From Stutzerimonas degradans (GTDB taxonomy: Bacteria; Pseudomonadota; Gammaproteobacteria; Pseudomonadales; Pseudomonadaceae), in contig NZ_JAMOHV010000003.1 in the NCBI RefSeq assembly GCF_024448505.1, positions 62,001-126,000 of the forward strand: a stretch of 64,000 bases of DNA. Reading direction: 5' to 3'. The position numbers were made by a program, and so were the translations under genes. Numbering within the stretch: the stretch's first letter is position 1; each line of letters opens with the position of its first letter. This document shows positions 23,541-33,009 of this stretch, piece after piece. The notes beneath the pieces were generated by a model. It had not been told where the DNA came from, made no database searches, and saw only the letters and a list, made by a program, of their open reading frames with translations.

Positions 23541-24260
23541 ATGAATCGACCGCTCGTACTGCCAGCCGGCGAATCCCCGACTAGCACCTTTCAGCGCTGG
23601 TGGGACACTCACGGCGAATGGGTCGAGGCGCCCAACCAGCGCCGCGACGGCGAAAGCGGCGTACAGCGCCTACGCCTGCGCGATGCTTCGCAGCCGCTGC
23701 TGTACAGCAAACGTCAGATTGGCCATCTGTATCGCACGTTCGCCCATCCGTTCGGCCGGCCCACCGCGCTGCGCGAACTGCGCGCCTTGCAGGCCTTCGC
23801 CGACGCCGGGGTGCGCGTGCCGCAGGTGATCTACTGCGGTACGCGCCAGCAGGCCGGGCAGTGGCAGGCGCTGCTGATCACCGCCGAGCTGGACGGCTTC
23901 GTCAGCCTGGAGAACTGGTACCGCGACGGTCACGCCGCACGCCACGGCACGCTCGTCCACCAGCGCATGCTGGCGGCGGTCGGCGTCGCCCTGAGCCGCA
24001 TTCACCGGGCGCGCTGGCAGCACGGCTGCTGCTATCCCAAGCACATCTTCCTGCGCGTGCATGGCGTAGGCGATGCAGCCTGGGTCGAGGTTGCGCTGCT
24101 CGATCTGGAGAAGAGTCGCCGCCGCCTGCGCCGCAGCGCTGCGGCGCGCCACGACCTGCGCCAGCTCAATCGGCACCGCCAGGACATGCCCGTCGAGGAC
24201 TGGTTGCGGCTGCTCGCCGCGCACACGACGGCCAGCGAGGCGGATATCCATGTCATCTGA
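23541..24260 (+). CDS. warB: Lipopolysaccharide-kinase/InaA family protein (WarB-like)
   Basis: The 239-residue protein has the InaA/Kdo-kinase (RIO-like) fold: KRQIGHLYRTFAHPFGRPTALRE in the N-lobe with its Lys, the catalytic loop IHRARWQHGCCYPKHIFLR and a metal-binding ALLDLEKSRRR. It probably phosphorylates a core sugar of LPS at the cytosolic face of the inner membrane. The start at 23541 lies 2 bp after the warA stop, and dgkA begins 11 bp before its end, giving a tightly coupled warA-warB-dgkA unit. Confidence 0.82.
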   Translation: MNRPLVLPAGESPTSTFQRWWDTHGEWVEAPNQRRDGESGVQRLRLRDASQPLLYSKRQIGHLYRTFAHPFGRPTALRELRALQAFADAGVRVPQVIYCGTRQQAGQWQALLITAELDGFVSLENWYRDGHAARHGTLVHQRMLAAVGVALSRIHRARWQHGCCYPKHIFLRVHGVGDAAWVEVALLDLEKSRRRLRRSAAARHDLRQLNRHRQDMPVEDWLRLLAAHTTASEADIHVI

Positions 24261-24642
24261 ACCGAACCCGCTGGGCGCCGCCGCGGCACTCAAGGGGCGC
24301 GGTGGGCTGGCGCGCATCTGCAACGCGGCCGGCTATTCGCTGGCCGGCCTGAAGGCCGCGTATGCCGGCGAAGCGGCGTTCCGTCAGCTGGTGTGGTTGA
24401 ACCTGCTGCTGATCCCCGTGGCCCTGCTGCTCGACGTCAGCCGCGTCGAGCGCGCGGTGCTGATCGGTGTGGTGGTGCTCGGGCTGATCGTCGAGCTGCT
24501 TAACTCGGCCATCGAGGCCACCGTCGACCGCATTTCCCTCGATCTGCATCCGCTCTCCGGGCGGGCCAAGGACATGGGCAGCGCCGCGCAACTGCTGGCG
24601 CTGTGCCTGGTCGGCCTGATCTGGGGCGTGATCCTGCTCTGA
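24250..24642 (+). CDS. dgkA: Diacylglycerol kinase DgkA
   Basis: The 130-residue integral membrane enzyme has three transmembrane helices and the signature ELLNSAIEATVDRISL followed by HPLSGRAKDMGSAAQLLA, including the catalytic glutamate and metal-binding residues. It phosphorylates diacylglycerol to phosphatidic acid with ATP. In this context it would recycle the diacylglycerol left by LtaS- or EptA-type transferases encoded beside it, since these use phospholipid head groups. The ATG overlaps the end of warB by 11 bp. Confidence 0.92.
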   Translation: MSSEPNPLGAAAALKGRGGLARICNAAGYSLAGLKAAYAGEAAFRQLVWLNLLLIPVALLLDVSRVERAVLIGVVVLGLIVELLNSAIEATVDRISLDLHPLSGRAKDMGSAAQLLALCLVGLIWGVILL

Positions 24643-24667
24643 ACCGCATCTTCTGAAAGGACATCGC

Positions 24668-26788
24668 ATGCGTTCCTTCCCGCGCGGCTCCGGTCTCGCT
24701 GCACATCTGCGCTTCATCCTCGCCAGCGCCGTTGCGCTGCTGGCGCTGTTCGCCCTGCTGCGCCTGGGGCTGCTGCTGTTCAACCGCGAGCTGATCGGCA
24801 GTACACCGCTGGCCAGTTTCGTCGAGGCGTTCGGCAACGGCCTGCGTTTCGACCTGCGGGTGACGGTGTACATCCTCGTGCCGCTGCTGCTCGCGGTACT
24901 CAGTAGCCGGGCAATGGCCGCCCGCCGGCTGCAGCAGCTATGGCTGGGTGTTTGCGCCAGCGTGGCGATCCTGCTCGGGCTGATCGAGCTGAACTTCTAT
25001 CGCGAGTTTCACCAGCGCCTCAACAGCCTGGTGTTCCAGTACCTGCAGGAAGACCCGGCGACGGTGCTGAGCATGCTCTGGCACGGCTTTCCGGTGCTGC
25101 GGCTGCTGGCCGCCTGGCTCGCGGCGAGCGCCGCGCTGTTCGCGCTGTTCGGCTGGCTGGAGCGCCGCACCCGTGCCGCTCCGGTCAGCCTGGCGAGCGC
25201 GCCGGCCCGCCGCGGCGCGAGCTGGCCGGCGCGCTTCGCGGTGTTCGGCGTGTTGCTGGTGGTCAGTGTGGTGGCCGCGCGCGGCACGCTGCGTCAGGGC
25301 CCGCCGCTGCGCTGGGGCGATGCCTTCACCACCGCCTCGACCTTCGCCAACCACCTTGGTCAGAACGCCACGCTGTCGCTCTACGATGCGGCGCGCAACC
25401 GCTTCTCCAGCCATCGCGACAACAGCTGGAAGGCGACACTGCCGGTGGCGGATGCGCAGGCGATCACCCGCGAGCTGCTGCTGACCGCCAACGACCGGCT
25501 GGTGGATGCCGAGCTGGCGCCGGTGCGCCGTGACTTCCAGCCGCCGGCGGACGGCCAGCTGGCGGTGCGCAACGTGGTGGTGATCCTCATGGAGAGCTTC
25601 GCCGGTCGCTATGTCGGCGCGCTCGGCAGTGCCGACGGCATCACGCCGAACTTCGACCGCCTGGCCGGCGAGGGGCTGCTGTTCGAGCGCTTCTTCGCCA
25701 ACGGCACCCACACCCACCAGGGCATGTTCGCCAGCATGGCCTGCTTTCCCAACCTGCCGGGCTTTGAGTATCTGATGCAGACGCCCGAAGGCGGCCATCG
25801 CTTCTCCGGCCTGCCGCAGCTGCTCGGTGCGCGGGCGTTCGACGACGTTTACGTCTACAACGGCGATTTCGCCTGGGACAACCAGGCGGGGTTCTTCGGC
25901 AACCAGGGCATGAAGCGCTTCGTCGGCCGCAACGACTACGTGAATCCGGTAGTTTCCGACCCGACCTGGGGCGTTTCCGACCAGGACATGTTCACCCGCG
26001 CCGCCGAGGAGCTGGGCAAGCTGGATAACGGCGCGCCGTTCTATGCGCTGCTGCAGACGCTGTCCAACCACACGCCGTATGCGCTGCCCGAGCAGTTGCC
26101 GGTCGCTGCTGTCGAGGGGCATGGCGCGCTGGATCAGCATCTGACGGCGATGCGTTATTCGGACTGGGCGCTGGGGCAGTTCTTCGACAAGGTGCGTAAC
26201 CAGCCCTGGTTCAAGCAGACCTTGTTCGTCGTGGTCGGTGACCATGGTTTCGGCGCGACGGAGGAAGTCACCGAGATGGACCTGCTGCGCTTCCACGTGC
26301 CGCTGCTGCTGATCGCCCCGGGCGTCACCGAGCGTTTCGGCAGCCGTCGCGAAGTGGTCGGTACGCAGGTTGACGTGGTGCCGACCATCATGGGCCGCCT
26401 CGGTGGCGAGGTGCGTCATCAATGCTGGGGCCGCGACCTGCTCAGCCTGCCGGCGGACGATCCGGGATTCGGCATCGTCAAGCCGTCGGGCAGCGACCAG
26501 ACGGTGGCGCTGATCCGCGGTGATCGGGTGCTGGTACAGCCCAAGGAGCAGCCGGCGCGGCTGTATCGCTATCGCCTGGGCGGTGAACCGGCTGGCGAGC
26601 GGATCGCCGCGGCCGAGGATCAGCCGCAGCTGCTGCGCCAGCTGCACGCCTACCTGCAGACCGCCACCGCCAGCCTGCTGGCCAACACCAGCGGAGATCG
26701 CAGCGGCGCGGGCGAGCAGGAAGCGGTGGCCGCCGACGTGCCGCTCGCGGTGAAAGCGGCCCCGCCGGCACGGCCCGACAAGGGTTGA
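24668..26788 (+). CDS. LtaS-type sulfatase/phosphotransferase membrane enzyme (second)
   Basis: The 706-residue protein repeats the layout of the enzyme at 18771: about five N-terminal membrane helices (to about residue 210) and a periplasmic alkaline-phosphatase-fold domain with VVVILMESFAGRYVG, the nucleophile region ANGTHTHQGMFASM and VVVGDHGFG. The two proteins are clearly of one superfamily but not close copies. It follows dgkA by 25 bp with AAAGGACATCGC before the ATG, so its diacylglycerol product would be handled by DgkA. The acceptor is unknown; the C-terminal tail is rich in Ala and Pro. Confidence 0.85.
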   Translation: MRSFPRGSGLAAHLRFILASAVALLALFALLRLGLLLFNRELIGSTPLASFVEAFGNGLRFDLRVTVYILVPLLLAVLSSRAMAARRLQQLWLGVCASVAILLGLIELNFYREFHQRLNSLVFQYLQEDPATVLSMLWHGFPVLRLLAAWLAASAALFALFGWLERRTRAAPVSLASAPARRGASWPARFAVFGVLLVVSVVAARGTLRQGPPLRWGDAFTTASTFANHLGQNATLSLYDAARNRFSSHRDNSWKATLPVADAQAITRELLLTANDRLVDAELAPVRRDFQPPADGQLAVRNVVVILMESFAGRYVGALGSADGITPNFDRLAGEGLLFERFFANGTHTHQGMFASMACFPNLPGFEYLMQTPEGGHRFSGLPQLLGARAFDDVYVYNGDFAWDNQAGFFGNQGMKRFVGRNDYVNPVVSDPTWGVSDQDMFTRAAEELGKLDNGAPFYALLQTLSNHTPYALPEQLPVAAVEGHGALDQHLTAMRYSDWALGQFFDKVRNQPWFKQTLFVVVGDHGFGATEEVTEMDLLRFHVPLLLIAPGVTERFGSRREVVGTQVDVVPTIMGRLGGEVRHQCWGRDLLSLPADDPGFGIVKPSGSDQTVALIRGDRVLVQPKEQPARLYRYRLGGEPAGERIAAAEDQPQLLRQLHAYLQTATASLLANTSGDRSGAGEQEAVAADVPLAVKAAPPARPDKG

Positions 26789-26801
26789 ACGCGGCGCTCG
26801 A

Positions 26802-27284
26802 TCAGTGTTCCAGCGGCTTGAAGCTGTCGTCGGCGAAGTAGGTGGCGTAGTCGCCCAGCGCGCCGACCACCGTCACCGCGCCGTCGCGCTGACCGGCCGG
26901 GGCGCCGCTCATGGCGTCGGCGCCGGCGAGCAGCTGGGCGATGATCAGGTGCAGCTGCGCGTCGGCCTCGGCGCTCAGCTTGCAGTTCTCCACCATGTAG
27001 GCGACCTGGCCGCGCACCGTCTCGGCCAGTTCGCCGTAGCGGGCGGCGGGCAGACGGTCCTCGTGGATCGCCGGCAGCGCCTGGCGCATATCGTCGTTGA
27101 TGGTGCCCATTGCCTGGCGCAGCGGCGCATCGGTGGCCCAGCGCTTGCCGGCATCGAGTTGCAGCGACGGCGCGCCTTCGCCGTGGCCGTGGTCATGGCT
27201 GGTGGCCGCGAGACTGGTGCCGGCGTGGCCGAGGGTGCCGGCGAGGATGATGGCGAGGGCGAGAGCGTGGGGTTTGCGGATCAT
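26802..27284 (-). CDS. Periplasmic histidine-containing protein of unknown function
   Basis: The 160-residue protein has a signal peptide (cleaved near SLA-AT) followed at once by a His-rich stretch (SHDHGHGEG) that could bind metal, then a mostly helical body with one cysteine (MVENCKLSAEADAQLHLIIAQLL). I do not assign a family. The start at 27284 is chosen because the signal peptide begins there and GGAG lies upstream; the frame runs back to 27380. It lies 92 bp downstream of the periplasmic sensor gene, so it may be part of the ECF-sigma unit. It converges with the LtaS-like gene. Confidence 0.7.
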   Translation of the reverse strand: MIRKPHALALAIILAGTLGHAGTSLAATSHDHGHGEGAPSLQLDAGKRWATDAPLRQAMGTINDDMRQALPAIHEDRLPAARYGELAETVRGQVAYMVENCKLSAEADAQLHLIIAQLLAGADAMSGAPAGQRDGAVTVVGALGDYATYFADDSFKPLEH

Positions 27285-27376
27285 CGATAGAACTCCATTG
27301 AGCGAGCCGGCGAAGTGCGGCTCCTGATGTTCTAACGCAGGCGCGACGGTTTTGTTCCATCGCGCCGTGCAATCCG

Positions 27377-27841
27377 TCATTTGCGGTGCAATTGCTCGAT
27401 GTTGTCGGCGCCGAACGACTGCTGCGTGAGCACCTGGGCGAGCCGCGCGCGCTGCTGCGGTTCGAGGATCTCGCGCTCCTGCAGCAGCTGGTCGATGAGC
27501 AGGCGCTGCTGTTCGTTCTGCAGTTCGGCGATCTTCGCCTGCTCGGCGTCGATCACCGTGCGGTCCACCTGTTCGGCGAAGATCGCCTCGATCAGCCGGT
27601 TGCGGTGTTCGCCGAGGCTGGCGTTGGAGGCGCGCAGGTAGGCCAGGAACGGCGCCTCGGCATCGTGCCAGCGCTGCAGCTGGCTGGCGCTCAGTTGCAG
27701 CTCGCGCGACAGCTCGGTCGGTGCGCCAGAGGGCATCGGCAGGCCATCGCGACTGAGTTTCTGCCAGCCGAGGCCGGCGAGCACGCCGACGTTGACCAGC
27801 ACCGACAGGACCAGGGCATTGCGCAGGGTGGTGTTGCTCAT
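27377..27841 (-). CDS. Periplasmic sensor protein of the CnrR/CpxP-like heavy-metal-sensor type
   Basis: The 154-residue protein has one N-terminal membrane anchor (about 8-24) and an all-helical periplasmic region with the tandem LSASQLQRWHDAE and LEPQQRARLAQVL motifs seen in CnrX, ZraP and CpxP-like proteins. These fold as four-helix hooks that bind metal or misfolded protein. Its start overlaps the stop of the anti-sigma gene by 4 bp (ATGA). By analogy with CnrYXH, it should modulate the neighbouring membrane anti-sigma factor; metal ligands are not obvious. Confidence 0.78.
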   Translation of the reverse strand: MSNTTLRNALVLSVLVNVGVLAGLGWQKLSRDGLPMPSGAPTELSRELQLSASQLQRWHDAEAPFLAYLRASNASLGEHRNRLIEAIFAEQVDRTVIDAEQAKIAELQNEQQRLLIDQLLQEREILEPQQRARLAQVLTQQSFGADNIEQLHRK

Positions 27842-28266
27842 TTCAGGTTTACCTTCAGGTAGCAGAATTCGGGGCGCGCGCAGAGCGCGCCGGGTGGGGT
27901 GCTGCCGAGGACGGCGAGCAGGTCGTGGCTGGGTGAGCTGCCCGGCGGCTGGCCGGGCAGGGCATAGCCGAGCAGCAGGCCGAGCAGGACCGACGCCGCG
28001 GCGCCGATACCCTGCGCCCAGTGCCGGGCCCACCCGCTGCGCACGGGCGGCGGCGCGAAGGGCCGCTGCAGACGCGCCTGCAACTCGGCCGGCAGCTCCG
28101 GGCAGGCCAGCGCACGCAAGCCCTGGCCGAGTCCGTCGAGTTCGGCCAGGGTGGCGCGACACTGTGGGCAACCCGCCAGGTGGGCGTCGGCGTGGCGCTG
28201 TACGGCAGCGTCGAGTTCGTTGTCGAGGTAGGCGGACAGGATTGCCATGTCCAGATGCTCAGTCAT
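27838..28266 (-). CDS. Zinc-finger anti-sigma factor
   Basis: The 142-residue protein has a cytosolic zf-HC2/ZAS domain (SAYLDNELDAAVQRHADAHLAGCPQC, HxxxCxxC), one transmembrane helix at about 84-106 and a short periplasmic tail with two cysteines (ALCARPEFCYLK). It should hold the ECF sigma factor encoded just upstream (8-bp overlap) at the membrane until a signal arrives. The two periplasmic cysteines could form a redox-sensitive disulphide, an inference that fits the redox-protein neighbours. Confidence 0.87.
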   Translation of the reverse strand: MTEHLDMAILSAYLDNELDAAVQRHADAHLAGCPQCRATLAELDGLGQGLRALACPELPAELQARLQRPFAPPPVRSGWARHWAQGIGAAASVLLGLLLGYALPGQPPGSSPSHDLLAVLGSTPPGALCARPEFCYLKVNLK

Positions 28267-28819
28267 CGAGGGTGCCTCCGTTGGCCTGGCGATAGCCGTG
28301 CAGCAGCGCCTCGCGGGCGCGAGCCAGGCGCGACTTGACGGTGCCGGCGGCGAGCTGCAGCGTGGCGGCCAGTTCGTCGTAGGCCAGCCCCTCCACCTCG
28401 CGCAGCAGCAGGATCTCGCGCTGTTCGTGGGGCAGGCGGGCCAGCAAGCGTTCCAGCAATGCCAGATCGCGCCCGGTCTGCAGTCGGCTCAGCGGTGATG
28501 GCGCCGGATCGACCGGCTCGGCCAGTTCCTCCGGCGCCACGTCGACGTAGCGTTGCCGCTGGCGCAGCGTATCCAGCGCGGCATTGCGTGCGATCTGCAG
28601 CAACCAGGTCTGCAAGCGTGCTTCCGGGCGCCATCTGGGCAGCGCCTGGAAGGCGCGGATGAACGTTTCCTGAGTCAGGTCCGCGGCCTCGTCGGCGCTG
28701 CCGAGCAGGCGACGGAGGAAGTGGAAGACCCGCGCCTGATGGACGCGCACCAGCGTGCCGAACGCCTGGCGATCACCACGCGCGGCCTGCTGGATGAGGT
28801 GCTGTTCGCTGTCGTTCAT
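28259..28819 (-). CDS. ECF RNA polymerase sigma factor
   Basis: The 186-residue sigma factor has region 2 (FLRRLLGSADEAADLTQETFIRAFQALPRWRPEARLQTWLLQIARNAALD) and region 4 (LPHEQREILLLREVEGLAYDELAATLQLAAGTVKSRLARAREAL). It is a RpoE-like ECF factor in a sigma/anti-sigma/periplasmic-sensor operon. A GGAAC-N16-CGTT promoter at 28934-28958 suggests autoregulation. I place the start at the ATG of 28819, where region 2 begins at the normal distance; a frame back to 28903 runs through a repeat element. Confidence 0.88.
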   Translation of the reverse strand: MNDSEQHLIQQAARGDRQAFGTLVRVHQARVFHFLRRLLGSADEAADLTQETFIRAFQALPRWRPEARLQTWLLQIARNAALDTLRQRQRYVDVAPEELAEPVDPAPSPLSRLQTGRDLALLERLLARLPHEQREILLLREVEGLAYDELAATLQLAAGTVKSRLARAREALLHGYRQANGGTLDD

Positions 28820-28848
28820 TAAGCGCTCGTCTGGGCTGGCCGCGCAGG

Positions 28849-28901
28849 GCACCGCTAAAAATCCGCCTGCGTTACCAACGCCTCGGTTTTTTGCAGTGCC
28901 C
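28849..28901. repeat. Imperfect hairpin repeat, copy 2 (first copy at 3895)
   Basis: The core CTAAAAATCCGCCTGCGTT closely follows the copy at 3895-3946, and the ends (GCACCGC and GCAGTGC) pair imperfectly. It lies in the leader of the ECF sigma gene between its promoter and start codon. Confidence 0.45.
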
Positions 28902-28933
28902 ATGCGCTGCCGGCCGGGTTGCCGCAGGGATAT

Positions 28934-28958
28934 AACGCAACGGTTGGCGAAATGTTCC
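28934..28958 (-). promoter_or_regulatory. ECF-type promoter GGAAC-N16-CGTT
   Basis: On the minus strand GGAAC (28954-28958) is followed after 16 bases by CGTT (28934-28937), the usual ECF -35/-10 pattern. It is about 115 bp upstream of the sigma-factor ATG and fits autoregulation of the sigma/anti-sigma/sensor operon. Confidence 0.55.
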
Positions 28959-28971
28959 GGCTATTTTTGTC

Positions 28972-29496
28972 TCAGCGCGGAATCTTCACCCGGTCCTCGT
29001 CGAAGTCGCCTTTTTCCGCGTCGCGATGGCAGGCCACGCAGTTGAAGCGGCCGCCGACCGACTCGCGGGCGAACTTGGCTTTGCTGACCTCGTCGTGCTT
29101 GTGCTCGAACCAGCGCGTCTGGCTGATGCGTGGCGGCTCGCCGGCGGTCGGTGACGGCTCCACCGGCAGGCGGTTGGCGGCCGAGGCGCGGACCAGGAAG
29201 TCGAGGATTTCCTTTTCCTGCACCGGGTCCAGCGACGCGTTGCTGCCGTAGTGATCGCCCAGGGTGCGCATCTGCTCGCGCCAGGCATCGGCAGGCAGCA
29301 GGCCGGGAGAATAGAGCATGTGGCAGGCCGCGCATTCTTCCTTCCACACCAGCGGTGCGTCGCTGGGTACCGACAGGCGCTTGGGCCGCTTGTAGCCCTT
29401 GCGTTCGCGATGGTCGTCGTCATCGGCGAAGCTGAGACCGGCCAGTACCAGGGTCAGGCCCAGCCCGGCGACGGCAGCGAGGGGTGCAATCTTCAT
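28972..29496 (-). CDS. dhc: Dihaem cytochrome c (DHC)
   Basis: The 174-residue periplasmic precursor has a signal peptide to about residue 24, an acidic/basic stretch and two haem sites, CAACH at 55-59 and CVACH at 153-157. KEECAACHMLYSPGLLPADAWREQM and the C-terminal FNCVACHRDAEKGDFDED match the dihaem cytochrome c (DHC) family that partners SHP in Rhodobacter sphaeroides. It should pass electrons from the b-type cytochrome to SHP. AAGGAGCCCGCC precedes the ATG, 10 bp after the SHP stop. Confidence 0.85.
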   Translation of the reverse strand: MKIAPLAAVAGLGLTLVLAGLSFADDDDHRERKGYKRPKRLSVPSDAPLVWKEECAACHMLYSPGLLPADAWREQMRTLGDHYGSNASLDPVQEKEILDFLVRASAANRLPVEPSPTAGEPPRISQTRWFEHKHDEVSKAKFARESVGGRFNCVACHRDAEKGDFDEDRVKIPR

Positions 29497-29506
29497 GGCG
29501 GGCTCC

Positions 29507-29914
29507 TTACTTGATGCTGTCGATCCAGCTGATGAAGTCGCCTTTTTCCTGCGCGGTGCATTCACGGGCGTAGACGTCGTCGCAGTTGCGGCGGAACCAT
29601 TTCTCGACCTTCTTCAGGTCGGTGAAGCGCTCGGGGTTGGCTGCCGGCGCCAGCGGATCGACCTTGCGATGCGCCGGCGTCTTGCCGGGCTGACGCGGGT
29701 CGGCGGTGTGGCAGGTGGTGCAGCTCATGGTCTTGCCATTGCGCTGCTCCTCGGCGAAGTACAGCGCCTTGCCGCGCTCGGCGGAGAAACCGGCGAAGTT
29801 CGGATTCTCCTGACGCGCCTGGGCGGCGTAGCCGGGCAGCAGCGGGTGTTCGGTTTCGGCCAGGGCCGGCAGGCTCAGGCAGCAGGACAGGAGGATGATC
29901 CAGCGGGCTTTCAT
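29507..29914 (-). CDS. shp: SHP-type cytochrome c (DUF1924, sphaeroides haem protein)
   Basis: The 135-residue precursor has a signal peptide (LALAE, cleaved near residue 20) and one haem site, CTTCH at 65-69. The C-terminal WFRRNCDDVYARECTAQEKGDF is the DUF1924/SHP signature; Asn110 (about 90 in the mature form) is the likely labile haem ligand. SHP is a high-spin c-type cytochrome that can bind O2 and other small ligands and whose physiological reaction is still unclear. Two extra cysteines (111 and 119) may form a disulphide. It is the first gene of shp-dhc, divergent from the b561-reductase gene. Confidence 0.87.
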   Translation of the reverse strand: MKARWIILLSCCLSLPALAETEHPLLPGYAAQARQENPNFAGFSAERGKALYFAEEQRNGKTMSCTTCHTADPRQPGKTPAHRKVDPLAPAANPERFTDLKKVEKWFRRNCDDVYARECTAQEKGDFISWIDSIK

Positions 29915-30054
29915 GGTGCGCTCTCCGGTTGGGAATGAGCGCAGCCTAGGCGCGCTGCCTTACGCCAAGCTGAACCGCAGCGGCCGGCGGCGTTCAGTTT
30001 CGTTTCAGCTCGCAGGAATACAAAGGCGGCATCCATTCAAAGAGGATCGCCGTC

Positions 30055-31674
<1,620 letters not shown>

Positions 31675-31675
31675 C

Positions 31676-31763
31676 GCGTGGAAAAGGCCGTTGGCCGTTT
31701 TCCACCCTACGGATCGCATGAGTTCGCAGGCGTAGGGTGGATAACGGCGCAGCCTTATCCGCC
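31676..31763. repeat. GTAGGGTGGA palindromic repeats, locus 1 (two elements, head to head)
   Basis: Element 31676-31712 is a hairpin (GTGGAAAA paired with TTTTCCAC) ending in CCCTACGG. Element 31731-31763 reads CGTAGGGTGGATAACGGCGC then AGCCTTATCCGCC. They are oppositely oriented members of a family also found at 37043, 42231 and 43306. They fill the gap between convergent genes. Confidence 0.75.
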
Positions 31764-31785
31764 GTGTCGCGGCGCTGGGTGTGGC

Positions 31786-32874
31786 TCAGCGGCGGACCAG
31801 CAGCACCCCGGCTTCCATGTGGTGGGTGTAGGGGAACTGGTCGAACAGCGCGCAGCGTTCGATGCGGTGGGTGTCGGCCAGCTGGGCGATGTTGGCGGCC
31901 AGGGTTTCCGGATTGCAGGAGATGTAGAGGATGCGCTCGAAGCGGCGGGTCAGCTCGCACGTATCGGGGTCCATGCCGGCGCGCGGCGGGTCGACGAAGA
32001 CGCTGCCGAACTGATAGCTCTTGAGGTCGATGTCGGCGAGGCGGCGGAACGGCCGCACCTCGTTGAGCGCCTGGGTCAGCTCCTCGGCGGAGAGGCGCAC
32101 CAGCTCGATGTTGTCGATACCGTTGTCGGCGATATTGGCCAGCGCGGCGTTCACCGAGGTCTTGCTGATCTCGGTGGCCAGCACGCGGCGCACGCGGGTG
32201 GCCAGCGGCAGGGTGAAGTTGCCGTTGCCGCAGTAGAGTTCCAGCAGGTCGTCGTCGCGCTGGCCAAGCGCCTCGTAGGCCCAGCCCAGCATCTTCTGGC
32301 AGACCGCACCGTTGGGCTGGGTGAAGGCGCCTTCCGGCTGGCGGTAGCGGAAGCTGCGTCCGGCGACCACCAGCTCTTCTTCCACGAAATCGCGCCCGAT
32401 GACGATGCGCTTGCCCTTGGAACGGCCGACCAGGCTGACACCCAGTTGGGCCGCGAGCTGTTCGGCTGCGGCCTGCCAGGCGCCGTCCAGCGGGCGGTGG
32501 TAGGCGAGGGTGATCAGCGCATCACCGGCCAGGGTGGTGAGAAATTCCACCTGGAACAGCTTGAAGCTGAGCACCTCGGAGGCCTGCCAGGCGGCTTTCA
32601 GCTGGGGCATCAGTTCATTGATGCGGCGGCTGGCGATGGGGAAGTCATCGATCAGGATCGCCTTGTGCTTGTCGCCCGGCTCGAACATCGCGTAATGGCG
32701 CTGGCCGTCTTCGCGCCACAGGCGGAATTCGGCGCGCAGGCGGTAGTGCTCGCGAGGCGAGTCGAAGACCTCTGCGGCGGGGGCGGCGAAGGGCGCGAGC
32801 AGTGCCTGCAGGCGCGCGGCCTTGTCGGCGAGTTGGCTGTCGTAGCAGGCGGGATCGAAGCGAAGCTGGGTCAT
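31786..32874 (-). CDS. trmA: tRNA (uracil-5-)-methyltransferase TrmA
   Basis: The 362-residue protein matches TrmA throughout: [17 protein letters not shown] near the start, the SAM motif [27 protein letters not shown] and the catalytic cysteine in [12 protein letters not shown], with the base-activating Glu near the C-terminus (HMEAGVLL). It makes m5U54 (ribothymidine) in the T-loop of tRNAs. Length is normal, and it lacks the iron-sulfur TRAM domain of RlmD. It is monocistronic. Confidence 0.95.
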   Translation of the reverse strand: MTQLRFDPACYDSQLADKAARLQALLAPFAAPAAEVFDSPREHYRLRAEFRLWREDGQRHYAMFEPGDKHKAILIDDFPIASRRINELMPQLKAAWQASEVLSFKLFQVEFLTTLAGDALITLAYHRPLDGAWQAAAEQLAAQLGVSLVGRSKGKRIVIGRDFVEEELVVAGRSFRYRQPEGAFTQPNGAVCQKMLGWAYEALGQRDDDLLELYCGNGNFTLPLATRVRRVLATEISKTSVNAALANIADNGIDNIELVRLSAEELTQALNEVRPFRRLADIDLKSYQFGSVFVDPPRAGMDPDTCELTRRFERILYISCNPETLAANIAQLADTHRIERCALFDQFPYTHHMEAGVLLVRR

Positions 32875-33009
32875 GGCGGCGGTCGTTGCGTGATGGAGCC
32901 GGCGGCGGGCGGCTGGGCGAGCGCCAGCGATGGGGCGACGATTGTACGGGCGGCGGGGAGGGTTGTCAGGCCGGGCGCGCGTAGCGCCCGACCTGAGCGG
33001 AGGTCGCGA

